The notes under the pieces were generated by a model, which searched no databases, was not told the origin of the DNA, and was given only the letters and a program-made list of their open reading frames with translations. A DNA stretch of 64,000 nucleotides. Source: Tanypteryx hageni (lineage: Eukaryota; Arthropoda; Insecta; Odonata; Petaluridae). The position numbers were made by a program, and so were the translations under genes. The DNA lies in assembly GCA_028673005.1 (NCBI GenBank), contig CM054118.1, positions 86,305,855 through 86,369,854 of the forward strand, read 5' to 3'. Below, piece after piece: positions 1 to 14,700 of the stretch (position 1 is its first letter; the number at the start of each line of letters is the position of its first letter).

Positions 1-65
1 GTGGGCCAAATAAAGAGCTCTCTGGGGCCGCATGCGGACCGAGGGCTATAGGTTGTTCACCACTG
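1..65. mobile_element. hAT-type element end, cut by window edge
   Basis: Read on the minus strand from position 65, the sequence begins CAGTGGTGAACAACC and continues into a GC-rich GGTCCGCATGCGGCC core. This is the form of many arthropod hAT terminal inverted repeats. The other end would lie left of the window, so the 8-bp target duplication cannot be tested here; the candidate duplicate is TGTTCAAG at 66-73. No coding sequence is visible. Confidence 0.5.
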
Positions 66-2362
66 TGTTCAAGTTTTCATGCCAAATAATAAATTAAGGA
101 TGGGAAATTTTTGAAGTCATTAATATTAATTGCATTTTATAAACGTTTCATACAAAAAGACTCAATGACTTTTACCTTCATATTATGTATTCAAAATAAT
201 AATACTTTGTATGAAACCCTTTGTAATAATAATTTCAATATATCGTCTGCAGTATTTGTTCACATAACATCAAAGACGCTTTGCAATGGAAATAGCATGA
301 TCGTTCGTAGATTAAATGTGATTAAGGTGGAAAACGTTTGTGGTGAAAGATAATGGCTGAATATGACAGCTATATAATTTGAAAAAGCAAAAATGATCGT
401 TGAAATTGTTATAATTTCGTTAAATTTATTAAATGCGTGACAAAAAAGTTAATGTCGATGGTATTATTTTAAGGTTCGAAATGACTTTATATTATTTAAA
501 TGTATTGATTCGATAGAATGGATTAACTAATCAAATGTCGATGCCATATATAATTGATGAAGCGACATAATGAGTCATCAAAACGGGTTGAATAAAATGA
601 AAGAATTGTATCATATATCATGTAGAAGAGAAAAATATATAAATATACGTTAAGCAGCAATCTTTAATGATTAATCTAGGAGAAAATCCATAAAGTTGTG
701 CAAGACTTTTGGAATACTTTAATTCCTAAAAGTTTAACTTTTGAGTTCCACTCTCGGTCAAAGGGAAAGAGGAATTGGGGATTTGATATGAGAGTGGGAA
801 GTGGCGAACACATTGAAGCCGTGGAATCCTCGAGCGAATTGAGAAAGTCTGGAGAAGCACTTGAGAGGAGTGAAGGATGAATGGCAATCAGAGCGAATTA
901 AATTTTTAAAGGGAAGAGGAAAAGTCGTTACGTTGAATGGGATGATTCGAGAATCATTCAATTTCGACTGATAGACAGCTGCTTGTAAGCTAATATTCTT
1001 CCAAACACGAATAGTAAAAAATGATTCTTCCTCAAAGATTATACTGAAAAATATATGCGAATTTCTACCGAATATACGTCAATGCAACCAATTCCTTGAT
1101 CGACTCTGATGTAATGTGTCACATTGCGCAGTTTTGCGGACGACAGAATGATATCTACGGAATCCTCGAGTTGAAATGGCTGTTGGGAGTGTAAGTAATC
1201 TTTTTTTCTGCAGGGGAAATAAGAATTTTGTATTCAATCCTCATCGCTTATCATAAACAAATTAAAATTTTAGAACGTATAGGCTTTCCATGATGTTTAG
1301 TTTTTTTACTTGTGAATTTGATCAACTACATTTATTAATTGGATGGATGGATTATTTAATAACTTAAGCCGATTCTCATTTTTCGAATATTTCGTGATTA
1401 AAATGTGTAGTATGCTCTACGAAGTGAGGTTTTAATCTCCTTTTTTCATTCACGTATCATTTGTCGCAGTGTCAAAATATAGTTTTTATACTTAATAGGT
1501 TATGTTAATGTTGCTGATTTTTTGGATGATTGGAAGTTTGATGTGATTGAATAATTTGCTTAGATATAAGGGTAATTATACCTTTGTTGTACGATCCGTT
1601 AACGTTCTGAGTTTAGTAGACGTAGTATAATATTTCCGTTGTTTAGTGTCCGAGTTTAAAAATTTGGTTGTCTCGGTTGAATCGTAATCTTCTTTGCTTG
1701 TGGAGATGTTGTCCATGAGCGCGGAATATCACGAGCTTCTTATCTATTAAGTGGGTAATTATTCGAATGTTGTTTTGCAATCTTTTTCGAAATATGCCAG
1801 ATGCTGTCGCATGGCCTATAATGGCGAAAGAGTACTTCTCACCGTGTTTCCGTTTATTTTATTCGATATTTTATTTATTTAAACATGTTGCTGCGCAACA
1901 AATTGGTGAGTAAAATGTGAGCTTACAGTTTCTGAGGATGAATTTTTATATACGTAATGTTGTCAGAATTGATGACTTTGAAGGAGAATAAAAATCAAAG
2001 GAGGGATGCCTCTGTTTTTCTGTCAGTTTAATGTACTTAATCTTCTCGGTATTTTCCTACGAGTTTTCGTTAGTGCCTGCTATCTAATTGGATTTTTCGT
2101 AGCTATTGTTAATGTTCCTGATCCTAAGAAAGAGTATTTCCTTATATTTTACTGTAATGTTAGCCAAATATACCAGTTCTAAAGGAGTAAATCAAAGAAA
2201 ATAATTGAAATTTATATTTTATCTAAATTTGTCTATTTAAAGAGATAAAATTTTAAAGCTAAATAACGACTGTATAATTTTAATTCCCATCCCAGATGTG
2301 ATAGTCGCTGGAGAAGAAGAGAGACGTAAGAGAAGAGGAGCTCCTAGCGTCCCGAGGACGCC
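66..2362. other. AT-rich upstream region, no gene recognised
   Basis: No ORF here resembles a known protein. The stretch is AT-rich and should hold the promoter and 5' UTR of the sulfotransferase gene. A pyrimidine-poor but plausible splice acceptor (CCCATCCCAG, ending at 2295) lies 67 bases before the ATG, so the coding exon may begin at 2296 with a further non-coding exon upstream. No TATA box or initiator could be assigned with confidence. Confidence 0.35.
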
Positions 2363-2725
2363 ATGAAATCAGTGGGGGTGGTGATCTATTCGGGGCGGCA
2401 CGGGGCGGCCGTCGAGGGGGCGGAGATGCGGAAGTTGGTGCTCGGAGGGGGCGGGAAAGACGAGGGGCGGAGGGCCAGGGCGGGGCCCCGCCCCTCCCCT
2501 TGGACCCCCTGGTGCAGGAGGGGCCGCTGCGCTTTCTTGCACCTGCCCCCGCAGCGGCACCGCCTCCTCGCCCTCATGGTCCTCGCAGCGGGGGCCTACT
2601 GCCTCCTCGTGTACCGCTCGCTGCCCCCTCTGCCCCCGCGCCTCGTGCTCTCCTCTCGCGGGAACAGGTCCCGCACCCTCGCCGCGCTTCGAGAATACAG
2701 CAACGCTTCCTCCGCCAACCACAAG
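2363..2725 (+). CDS. Sulfotransferase exon 1 (tail, membrane anchor, stem)
   Basis: Codons 1-121, ending AAC CAC AAG followed by the strong donor GTGAGT (phase 0). The exon is very GC-rich compared with the flanking AT-rich DNA. The opposite-strand and shifted-frame ORFs over the same bases are by-products of this composition. The ATG at 2363 was taken as the most 5' in-frame start; an in-frame ATG at 2426 is also possible. Confidence 0.9.
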
Positions 2726-5700
2726 GTGAGTTCAAATTTACAAGTTTGCTCGACTTTGCATTCGCTTAACAACTTTTGATGGTGTTCGAGTAATGTGAGA
2801 CGCTTGGACCCCAGCGAAAAAAATTCCTTACGATTGGTGTTTATGCGTTAAATGACTGTCGGCAATTAAAGAAATGCATTTCTGCCAAAAAATATAATTC
2901 AGTTTGCTGAAATTTCTGCGTCTTAAAAAATCATGGCCACTTCCCCGTCTCTTCCTCCTTTTTTAACGACAAAACTTGCAACGCCATTGCAAAAATTCAC
3001 AGAAGTCGAGACCGACCGTAGAGTCGTCATCGAGCACCAGAGCAATATCGGCGACGTAGCGCTAGACCAGGGGTGCACAACACACGGCCCGCGGGCCAAA
3101 TTTAGCTCGCCGACACATTTTGTGTGGCCCGGCAGAATTTAACAGCTGGTGCTTTCCTTTTCCTTAAAAAATACAAGTAAAGTTTGTTATGGATGCTTAT
3201 CGCATGTGTGAACAAACTTTCTCTCTTATGAAATTAAACAAAGCTCCATTACGTTCCGCACTTACAGATCGGAGACGTTCTAAGAACAGCAACTACCAGC
3301 ATTGCTCCGGATGGCGAGAGAAAAACACAAGTCAATTATATTTGTTTGTCACCTCATTTTTGTTGCATAAAAATTGCATATAAAAGTTGTTACGGTAATT
3401 ACTGAATCTACAATAGTATACTTATATTTTTTATGTACATAACTTTAATAGCGTGGCCCGCCTAGGTCCAATCAAGTCGATTTAGAACCGTGTCAACTTT
3501 TGATTTGTGCACCTCTGCACTAGATGCTCGATTTATAGCAAAACAACAAATGAGTACCACCGAAATAAAGAGATCGTAATAACTTGAATAGGAAAAAGAA
3601 CGTGAGCCGAGGTTTGAAGAGCAGCGATTGTGCGGAATAAGCGAAGGAAACGCCAAATAACAGCGCGGTATTGTAAGGGGAGATTAGCATGGAGTTAGGG
3701 ACAATTAGAGCGGCGGCCCAGATCGGGGTCAATTGCGGCAGCTTCCCTTAGGGGAGGGGAAGGAGAGACGGAGAGAAATTGAGGGGGAGAGAGAGAGGGG
3801 AGGGAGAGGTGAAGGATAGAGATGGAGGGAGAGAACGGAGGGAGAGAGGGCAGCAAAATGAGAACGGGAGGTACATATAGCGCACGAGGGAGGAGAGAAA
3901 TGGAGTGTTCGTCTGTGGAGAGAGGGAGATGAGCACAGGGGGAGTGAAGGGAGAGAGGGAGAAAGGGAGAGAGGGAGGAAGGGAGAGAGAGGGGGAAAGG
4001 GAGAGAGAGAGGGAAGAGAGATAGGGCAAGGGAGAGGTGGGTCAAAGGCGAAGGAAGGTGGCGCCGAGGGATAAAAGGAGATTTATGCAGGGAGGACGAG
4101 AACGCGCCCTGCGTTAACGACTAGATTGATGAAAGGGAAAGAGATAGCGGGAGTGAGAGAGAGAGGAGGCGTGTCGCGGTGGATGAGCGACACGCTGTCT
4201 CTCCCTTCCTGCGTCTCTTCCTCGTTTCGAGCTGAATTCCAGCTGAGAAAGAGAATTCGCTCTCATTTCTGGCCTAATAACTGCTAAACGCAGATCTGGT
4301 CTGTCATTTTGAAATTTCTTGTTGTCTTTCCTAATAATAGGACGTATGTGAAATATTCAAAACGTCTAAGAGAGTTTAAGTCTCTGATTGCGCAAAATAT
4401 CTAGAGCCTATGGCCATATTTTGATAAATTAAGTATACATTATTTAGCCGTTCACAAAATAGTCTTGATAATCAATATATAAATATCGCGTAATATCAGA
4501 TGAGTGTCTAAAACTTTTGCACATCTATGGCATTAATGGTCGTAATAAAGCCCTCGTCACTTGTCATCTTATAAAGAAGTTATTTGAATGAATCAAAGTA
4601 TAATTTTGCTTAATTACCAAGAATTGCATCTTATATGCAGGAATTTTATCTTTAGCATTATTCTTTCAGTTTAAATTAGCTGAATGATACAGATCTCAAT
4701 GAAGGCTTTCTACCCCTATATCAATCAATAATTGGATATGCAGGTCTTCGTCCGAAATAATGTCGCAAAGGGAGGAGATCGTATTTTACTTGGGTGGCCT
4801 TGTTCATCAATGTATGTATGTACTATATGTGTATCAAGGAAAACCCAGTTTTCTCTCCTCGCGTTATATTTTTACGAATAGCATTCAGCATTTTCAGACG
4901 CGTGATGTGGGTGCTGTGTTTGAACCTTCTTTCAAGATTTTTATTATCTTTATTTTTAGCCTATTTTCTCGAATGGAAATAGGCTTATAGTTTCATCGTT
5001 GTGTCCGTCTGTCCCCCCTATTAGCTTTTGCACTAATAGACTGATTTTCATGACACTTAGTGGAGATCTCTTGCTACTGGGATCAAACTCCCGAGTATAT
5101 TTTTGTTGCGAAGATTGACATGGGAAATCTGAAATCCATCGTGCAGGGTAATTTTCTCTTGCATATTAAAATGTCTGAGAATTGTAATATCGGAGCGGGA
5201 TTTATACTATTCTCTGAAGAAAGGAATGTAAATTCTAATTTTTATCGTAGATTTTTGTTATCGATCGTATTTCTTCGGACTTTGCGCAAATACTGGCGTT
5301 TTTGCAATTTTCATCACTCATTACGAGAGTGTTTTTATTGCAACGACTATTGTTGCACTCGGATTCGATATAGTCTAGTACAGTGTTTTTCAAACTCTTT
5401 TCGTCGCGACCCAGTCGAAGGGACGGCACAAGGAGAAAACGTTCTGAATTCAGTTTTCATTAATTCTCGATAAAAAAGCAACTCGTACTAAAAAATTGGC
5501 GTTTGTATAATGAGAGCATTAAGTTCTCTGTCATTTTTGATACATTTCAGCTGGTTATGCGTCGAGCGCTTAGATTTTTCCTCCTGAGCCTCGCGACCCA
5601 GTAATGGGTCGCGACCCCAAGTTTTAAAAACACTTGTCTAGTATATACACGCGTTATTTTTGCCACAAAAATACGCATGGTCAATTTAGTTTTCCGTTCG

Positions 5701-8700
5701 TATGTATTCGTAATATTTTATAACGCTAAATTATGAAATTTGGGAACATAGATCCGCTGTGATTTTAAAGTCATTAAAGACAATATAAATAATTCCTGCC
5801 CCACTCGGTTATGTGAAGATTAACTAATAGTATTAGTAATCAATATATATGATAAGGATTCAATTTTACCGTTTATATCTCTATTAATTTTCATGTATTA
5901 TTTAATTATTAACAACATACTGATAGCTAAATACAGAGTTTTTAATACAGACACTAATCAATTCTGCGCTAACCAGCCTGTAAAAAATATTATAATCTGG
6001 AAATGATTGGAGCATACAAACATCTGCACATCTGATTCTAAAAAGTAATGAATTTAAATTCATTTAATTTAAAATAATTGAATGGAAAGTAGACATCATA
6101 ATTTCCGGTCATTAATCAATTTCAGCTTGTATTCCTATCGCGCTGCTTATATGAAACTCTATCATAAGTTCAGTTGCCTGCATCCCAAAATCACGCACTT
6201 TATGCGAAATCTGCTATGAACATAAAGATGCGCTTAGCAACTATACACTACTTATAAATAAGTCATCTGTTCCAAAATATTCCTGAATTTTACCGGATAT
6301 TCTTATATACAGTTTAACACGGCCAGGTCTGGCATTGTACAATTATGTTGCTTTCGGTGCTGTAATTGGTTTTAACTGGAGTTTTACATTTTTAATTATT
6401 TTTTCAAAGAACTTTTACTGCAGTGTATTAGCACGAAATAAATAAGCATCATCGAAATTTGTGGACATTCACAACAAAACAAGTTAACAATGTTTACGCG
6501 GCGAATCACGATCGTTCGACCAGCAGCGGGATGGTGCTTTGGTGCAGTTCAGTTGGTGAGTGTGGAGAAAATGGCGCTCCCAAAAGGAAGGAGATTGAAG
6601 GGGGAGGCGTGGTGAAAGGTCTTCTTGCCCTGGCTGCCTTCCAAAGGGAACGTGCGAACCCTTAAAGGGCCTCCTCGTCGATGAGGGGTGCCCCTCCGTC
6701 CGCATCCACGGCCTGGGCCCCTTAACTATGCGTGCGAATTGCACGGGCGAATGCAATCGTCAATGATCCTCGGATAAGAATCCCAAAGAACATTACTCGC
6801 TTATCATTCGCGGATTTGGACGAGAAATCGAAGGATGCGTTTGGTCGCAACGATTTTCGGTTCGCGTGAAATTGAAGATTTAGGCGTTTCGTTCAATATA
6901 GATCGAATTATACATAACATATTCGTCGCGTAAATTATTTTAAATGAGCATTTGTATGTTCTCCGTTTGCAATGCATTGTTTATAATTTATAAAGTATTC
7001 GTGTGCGCCATCTGTCTCTCTCTATCTTTTCTTATCTCCGATGTGAAAGTATTATCGACTGTATACCTCCGATCTGACCTGTTTTGGCAATTGCATATTT
7101 ATGTATGACATGTAAGTTGAATTAACTTTTAATCATTTAATTATTAATAATTTCAGAAATTTAATTCTATCAATTAAAAATAACTAAAACGTAATTATAT
7201 GAGGCATCATTAGTTTCATACGGATTATATTGAACATCTTTATATACAACGTGTGATGTCCGCCAATCCGGAATGGATTTGGCACCTAGGTTTGCAGAAT
7301 TGCTCGACTCTTTCAATTTTTGGGTACATCCTGCGAATAAAAATTTATTTTGCGACAGAACGTATTTTTCAAATCGTAGCACTTATTGTTTTTGTGTCTT
7401 AAATATTCACAGCCGCTATATCCGTCAATTAATGTTTGAAAATGCGAAAGAAGCTCGTTTGATGGACGAAACGACAGTTTCTTCGCATGTGAATATTATT
7501 TTTAGAAACTATGATTCGAAGTTAGAAATTATTACGCATAATGACTGACTTTATATGATGATGACGATCTCTTACCGTCGTCGTTACAAAAATATAGTAC
7601 TTAATCACGAGCATCCAATTGCAAATTTCGTAGATCGAACCGTTGTTTTCAGTAACTGCGACTCTAATCTTCGATTTTTTTGCTTCTGTCAACTCCCCGA
7701 TGGGAAATCCGCGGCGCACTCACTGCTGCCGTCATCCTCTTCGACACCCGCGGCGCCTACGTACCTCGTGCCGCACTCTCTCCCCGCATCTCTCTCCGGT
7801 CCCTAAAGCGACATCTCTTCTTTTCCCTCGTGGAAGTCGCAGGGATGCGGCGCGGGGCTGGGGGGAGGTCGGTGTGGCTGATGGGGGAGGGAGGGGGTGA
7901 GGGGGCGGCGTGGCGGAGCGACCCCGCCTGTCCTCCCCATCCGTGTCGTTAACGTTACTCCCTACTCCTCCTCGGTGCCCCTGCACCCGCCCCTCGCTCC
8001 CTCCCCTCGCTCCCTCCCTCCCATCCCACATTCCCTCCCTTCCTCCCACCCACATTCCCTCCCTTCCTCCCACTCACATTCCCTCCCTTCCTCCCACCCA
8101 CATTCCCTCCCTTCCTCCCCTCGCTCCCTCCCTCCCACCCACATTCCCTCCCTTCCTCCCACCCACATTGCCTCCCTTCCTCCCCACGCTCCCTCCCTCC
8201 CGCCCCCTGGGGGCACTCCCACATATCGATCCCCGGCCGAAGCACACGTCGAGCGCTCCTACACACTGGCACGCACACTGGTGATATACGGGACTGCCTC
8301 AACCAGACGCCGCCTCTGCGAGGAGACGAAACGGGACGATAGAGAGGGTTTCCCCCAAAAGAGGTCGGCGCGAACGGTGGTATCTCTTACTTTTTAACTA
8401 TTAATGATCTAAAATAAAGACTTCCGACATGTCGCAGATTTTTAAAGATCGTCTTGAGAGACATCCAAAGGAATCAAAATTTTTGCTTACCTTTAAGGGA
8501 ATGAAATTGCCTCCAAGTTATTATGACGGATCCCTTAATTGGAAAATTGGTCTTAATATCCCCGTTGCTATCCTGGCTTTCGCAGAGTCAGTTCCAGCGA
8601 GATAGCGGCCCCTCTGCTGTCTGAGATGTCCTTCTCGCGCAATCGTAGATAAACTATCCGCATATTGCCCACCAGAGCACTTAAATGACAAAACGAGCAA

Positions 8701-11700
8701 TATCAATTATCGAAAAGCTGTATTAAAAAACTCTGTTAAGAGAACACTAATGTCATGCATTCAAAAGTAAGTATTGTAGGAAAGAATTCATTTTAATGAA
8801 ATCCATATCAAATTGGAAGGATTTCAAAATGTATAATCATCGCAAAAGATAAGTAAATACCTTGTTATCCTGAATGCAGCCACACCATATTTCATAAAAG
8901 AAAAGTAACAGGCGAGGGCGATATTGACCTTTGAATTCGCCTTTTACTTTGCCACGTTGTTGTCTACTCTCAACATTTCCATTTTCCATTCAGACGACTC
9001 AATTCTCATTTCACACCTGCGTCGCTCTACTAACCTCCTTCTGGCCAGTTCCTCATTCAGAGAGACAGTTAATCGTCAGGTACGTCTCAGGGTACGCGCT
9101 CCTCCTATTACTTCAGTTCGGCTTGATTGAAAGCCATCTCTACGTGATTTTGGTAATTTCAACTTAGATGCGACATTATAGATTATCTTTATAACCGAAA
9201 GAAATGTCACTGCCAGAGGGTGGGTGATGACCAGAGTTATGCGAGCATCAATTTGAAATAAGGTGGATCTAAGGTGTCCAAATTAGAATCAGGACCTTTA
9301 TTCATCAGCTTCAAACATTACACGAAGGTTCTTGCAGATAAATCAATGAACAAGTGATCAGATAATAATGTGCTGAAGTATTCCCTCCACCTCCCCCAAA
9401 CAAAATTTCTGGCTGCGCCACTGACCGAAAGTATTCTTTACTTCACCTGACAGCTGAAATGCTTGCATATATAACCAATGTAGGTTATGGAAATAATTTT
9501 GAAACGAGAAAAAAGTCTGCTATGACCGGGAATCGAACCCGGGTCTTCCACTTGCCAGGCGGATATTCTACCACTGAACTATCGTAGCAGATGAATTTTC
9601 TCATTTCTGAACGCGGATGTTTTCTTGGTTGGGACGGAACTAGGCAAGCTAGTATCAAACTGCCCCAACGGATGTCCTCGAAGAGATACATCGAAGAAAA
9701 CTCCTCCCTCTCAAATAGTGAGATTGCCAAGCAAGAAATTAATGGAATAAAGCGATCTGAAGATCCTATGTAGATAGGCATAAGCTGTAAAGTTGGGAAT
9801 AATTTTGAAACGAGATCGCTTTCTTCGTTGCATTTCTTCGAGGACATCCGTTGGGGCAGTTTGATACTAGCTTGGCTAGTTCCGTCCCAACCAAGAAAAT
9901 ATCCGCGTTAAGGAACGAGAAAATTCATCTGCTACGATAGTTCAGTGGTAGAATATCCGCCCGGCAAGTGGAAGGCCCGGGTTCGATTTCCGGTCATAGC
10001 AGACTTTTTTCTAGTTTAAAAATTATTCCCAACATTACAGCCTATGCCTGTCTGCATTGGATCTTCAGATCGCTTTATTCCATCAATGTAGATTATGCTA
10101 CGCTGGCCAGAAATCCTACACATTTATGAAGCTTAGCAAATATTTAACAAGATGGAAAAGTATACTCCATAAATGGAATACACAGAGATTTCAAAGGCGT
10201 TCTTAATAGGAAATACGTATGAAACGGTATCGAAAGATTGGGCGATTCTGGAATTTTTATCCCCGAAACTATAAGTCGTAATTATATGGTCTCTGGGGCT
10301 ATCTTGTAGTAAATGTTGTCCTCGATCCAAATAAAATTTTTAAACTATACCTCACAGATCATATAAAGGTATAAAATGTGAAAGCTCAAGTATTCAACAA
10401 ATATACTAGTGTATTTACAGAGATATCTCTCTACGTGTATTGATATGCATATGAGTTGCCTTTATAAAAATAAAATCTAACTGATGACTTCTGACACGCT
10501 ACCAACTGCTCGCGCAGACCACCAAAGCACATACGCTCAGTGATCACTATCTGCACTGCCCCCGCTCCCTCTTTTTAGGTATCAAGTGTCTTGCAGGATG
10601 GCTAGTTTGCATTAATGCATGAAATATTTCTATTTTAATAGTTGTCAAAATCGGAAATGTTTCCATGGCAACTATATCCATTCAACCCCAGCGATCTTCC
10701 CACACACACACAGACAGGTGATTTTATATAAATAATTACTTTTCAATTATTGACGTTTGCTTTTTAGTAGTTGGTTAGCTTAAATTCTATCGACTCAACA
10801 TATTTAACATGTTAAGAATTAAATGACGTGTACCGCAATTATTGTGCACCTTCCTTCTCCTCTCTTTGATGCCGCAGACTGCGGTCGCACAGGAGTGGGG
10901 CGGCGAAGACTATCCCTTCTCGTCCCCGTCGGCAGCGGGAGGCTGGGAGTCGGAGGTGGAGGAGGAGTTGGGGAGGCGGAGGGAGAGGGTGTGGGAGGCG
11001 TGCAAGGCGAACGGCCTGGTGGGGGAGGAGGGGGCGGGAGAGCCCAATGCGTGGGAGTTCTTCATCGACGACAAACACCACCTCGTTTGGTGCAACGTCT
11101 TCAAGGCCGCCAGCTCCTCTTGGATGTACAACTTCAATCTGCTAGGTTAGTTGGCTAAAATCGATATCTTAATGAGTAATTAGTCGCAATTCTTATTATT
11201 GAATTCATTATTTTGACCAAATTTTCCTGACCGTACATAATTTCTTCTCGATGTAGAGTAGTAAAGTGAAACTTTTGTTTGCTTATATTTTAATTTGTCT
11301 GATTTTCAATCCTATCCCAGTCAGCATTTCTTTCTTAATCCTAAGTGCTGTGATGCATGTAATAGGTTATTGATTCACTTAAAGGAAGCGCTTCGGTGAC
11401 TCCTCGATCAACTCTCGCTAACGGAAGAAAAGCGTCCAGGCCTACACTCGTGCCTTGGATGAAATACTTCAAACTTTTCGGTGAGTGGTCAAGTTTTTGC
11501 TGTAATCCGATGCACAAAAAATCTTAAGTATATTTCACTCTAGTGTAACAAGATTTTTATTATGGACTGCCATATGACATCAAGTTGGTCCTACGACTGA
11601 AATTTGCGATATGATATCTATATCTATGAAAAACCTTTAAAAGCTTAGTTATTTTCTCGATCGAAGGTCAAAGTGAAACTAGGGGTCGCATTAAGTATTG

Positions 11701-14700
11701 TAAAAATGTATTAATAATTTTTACTGTCAAAAGTAATAATATATAGCATTTGGAATGATCCTAAACGTGCGGCTGAGGAGGTAAATACTACCCCACATTT
11801 ATAAAATCAGATTAGTGCCGTTTTTAGGCAGAAGGAGCAGAGATTGGCGGGAAAGGGGGAAATAAGAAAATGCTTTGGCCGATAAAATACATGTAAATGT
11901 ATTCAATGTCTTTTCATTGAAAATGTTCGTAAAAGAGAACCCACAAATATCTTCCAGACAATACTTTGCAATCTACATTCTGACAAAGTAAACGCTCAAA
12001 TATTAGTAATTGTTTCCATAGAAAGAGATTCGATTTATATCGAAATTGAGAATGGTAAGTAAAGTAAACAAGCATGTCAATGTTAGTGCCATATTTTATT
12101 GAAATAATTCCTTCAAACTGGATTTTTCCTATTCTCTGAGTCTTGAACATCCAGTTATTACCTCAAAACGTTTTTAATTGGATTGTTGTTTGCCTTATAT
12201 AAAATTATTATGAAGAATGCATTTTATTTAAGCAGTATTTCATCATTTGCGTGGTATTGTTTATTATCCGTATTTTTTTAATTTACTGCTGCTATTGCTA
12301 TTTCTGGTGGATTAAAGTTTGAAGTCGTCAAATATCAATAATGGCACCGGAATTCTTACATAACTCTGTATTCAGCTTAAACGTAGTTCTTTTTTAAATG
12401 TTTGATATATTTTGTTTCGCAGTCCTTTTGAGATCATCCTCTGATTATGTTCATCAATGAGTTCTTACGTAATTTCGCTCTGTTATAGTTTGTTTTTTAT
12501 GCAGTTACTTAACTGACTCATTATACGTATGTAAAGCTGCCATTATGATTTAACTGCTAACATCAAAAGATTATTAAGCGTAGACGAGTCGAATGTAAAC
12601 GAAAAAATGTTGTATGCAACTACGAATTCGTTCATTATATGCGTATTATGTTCGTAAAATGGTGGTCACGGTCGTAGAATTCACTAGAGATCCACCGATC
12701 TCTTGTGGATGAATACAAATTCCAGAATAAGCGCTAAAGCTTCTAAAATTGGAAAATATAAGTAATCGGCTGAGGTACCTCCGATAGCCACAACAAGGTG
12801 GTAAAAAACCAGAAGCGCATTTCGTCTAAAACAATTTTTAGAATTGATTTTCTTTGAATCAGCACCGAAGAGGGCTGCTTGGTAAGCGAAATGTGCATCT
12901 AGTTTTTCATAGCTTTTTTATGGATATCAGAGATACCTCAGACAAGTGCTCTCCAATTTTTGGCACTTAAGTGCTTATTCTGGAATGTATGGACTCAGAT
13001 GACCACGACTTTCGAGCCGCAGCAGTTTAGCCTCTTAGGAATTTATGTTCGTCAAATTCGATATTACTGCTACTTTTCATTAGGAAAACTTTAATTAGTT
13101 ATAAAATATTATCATCCACCTCTTAAGAGAATTTAATTGCGGCGTTGTGTAGATCCTTCACCTAATCATTTGTGCCTGTCTGTGATGTTTTCTCTCTGAA
13201 TTATGCAGTGTTTAACCTAAAGCTTATTTATTACGATATCGGTGTCTTGTGCATATTTATAAAAACGTGCAATTGCGATTCCGCTGTTTTGTTTGCATAC
13301 GCTGTTATTTATTTGTACAGACAGTATATAGTTTTGAATCGTGCATGACTTAGTGAAAGATGTCTATTATTATGTAGCTTTGGAGTCTTATAATTTCGTT
13401 ACCATTGATTCCGTAGCCAGAGCCTATTTGAAGAAAAATGAAATGGAATTATTCTGCTGGTGAGAAGTTTTTAATCGTGACCATGGATTCATGAAATGTT
13501 TTAGTCGCGCTTACTCCTATTGGCTTATTTAAATCATTGTTCATGGAATTTTTTCTCGCAGGCTTTCAGAAGGAAGTACTGTATGCCTTCGATAGATTGG
13601 ATATGTTGGCTTGGTGTTCCATCCAGAGCTTAAAAATATTGCCATATATTATTCTATCATATGATAAATTTTATTGTGATAATAAAATCTCATATTGTTT
13701 AAAAACCTTGCAAATGTCAATAAAGCCTTATATTTATAATCACAACCTAGATAAGTCTGTTTAAACGGATACCGTAAAGTTTGACCTGAGATTTAACAAT
13801 TCGGAGCTTAACAATCATCCTTAACTCTTGTACTATTTACCTGACTCGTATTTAAAAATACTTTCTTAAGCTATTGACAATAATATTTTACCACATTAAC
13901 ATTTAGTGCAGGGATAAGTTTTTTATTATGCCTAGCTTCGAGATACATTTCTATGATTTAGCGCGATGGAAAATGTTACTGACATTTTTTCAAACCATGA
14001 GATTAACCATTTTTCCCTTCCCCTCTCCAAAAGCCGGTTACAAGGAACAATACTTACGGCGTTCCCGCAAGTCCCCGCTGTCTCTTGCTCGCGAAAAATT
14101 CCCGAGGCCCTCCGTGAAGCAGCTGAGAGAGGCGCTGCCTCGCTCTCTTTCCTTCCTCATCGTTCGAGACCCCTTCGAGAGGCTCCTATCCGCCTACCGA
14201 AATAAGATAGAGGGCTTCCGGCACAAGTTCTACCGCAAGATGGCCAGGGAGATGATCTCCAGGTTCCGCTTCAAGACTACGCCCGCCCCTGGAACGCACA
14301 GGGTGAGTGTTCGAAGAGTTGTAGATACCTTGATATTTCACACCAGCCATTTTTGGTAAAAATATATAGTTTCAAATATAATATCTTAAATTAAATCGAA
14401 AATGATGGGTTTCAAAATAGAATTTTTATTATAACAAAAGTCTTAGGATGTCATTCTGTCACGCTGAGAAAATTTTCCGTCGTTAAGGGCAGCCGTATTG
14501 CTGGTCTTTTTGAAATTATGCATGTCAGATTGGATTTAGATGTTGGACAGCAATACGTGGTTACCTAGTTAACTAATATGTGACGTAGAATGCTATTTTT
14601 GAGTTGTGCGAAGTCAAGTTGTCATAAGGAGTGCATTTGTGTATTGTTTGAACGTGCGTCAACCATGAAGCGTAAGTTATAACGAAAGAAATAATTGATG

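Larger units (their letters stand above)
2726..10877 (+). other. Intron 1 of the sulfotransferase gene
   Basis: An intron of 8152 bases with GT...AG ends. It carries two small hAT elements and a hAT-like insertion, GA-rich and C-rich tandem repeats, and an inverted pair of tRNA-like repeats, listed separately. Around 4960-5060 there is a short palindrome (AAGCCTATTT-type arms) and a stretch like dispersed arthropod repeats (TGTCCGTCTGTCCCCCC). No second gene was recognised within it. Confidence 0.8.

Noticed and set aside
8028..8181. Possible CRISPR-like array of short repeats
   Set aside because: Units are directly adjacent with no unique spacers, in a eukaryotic intron; it is a minisatellite.
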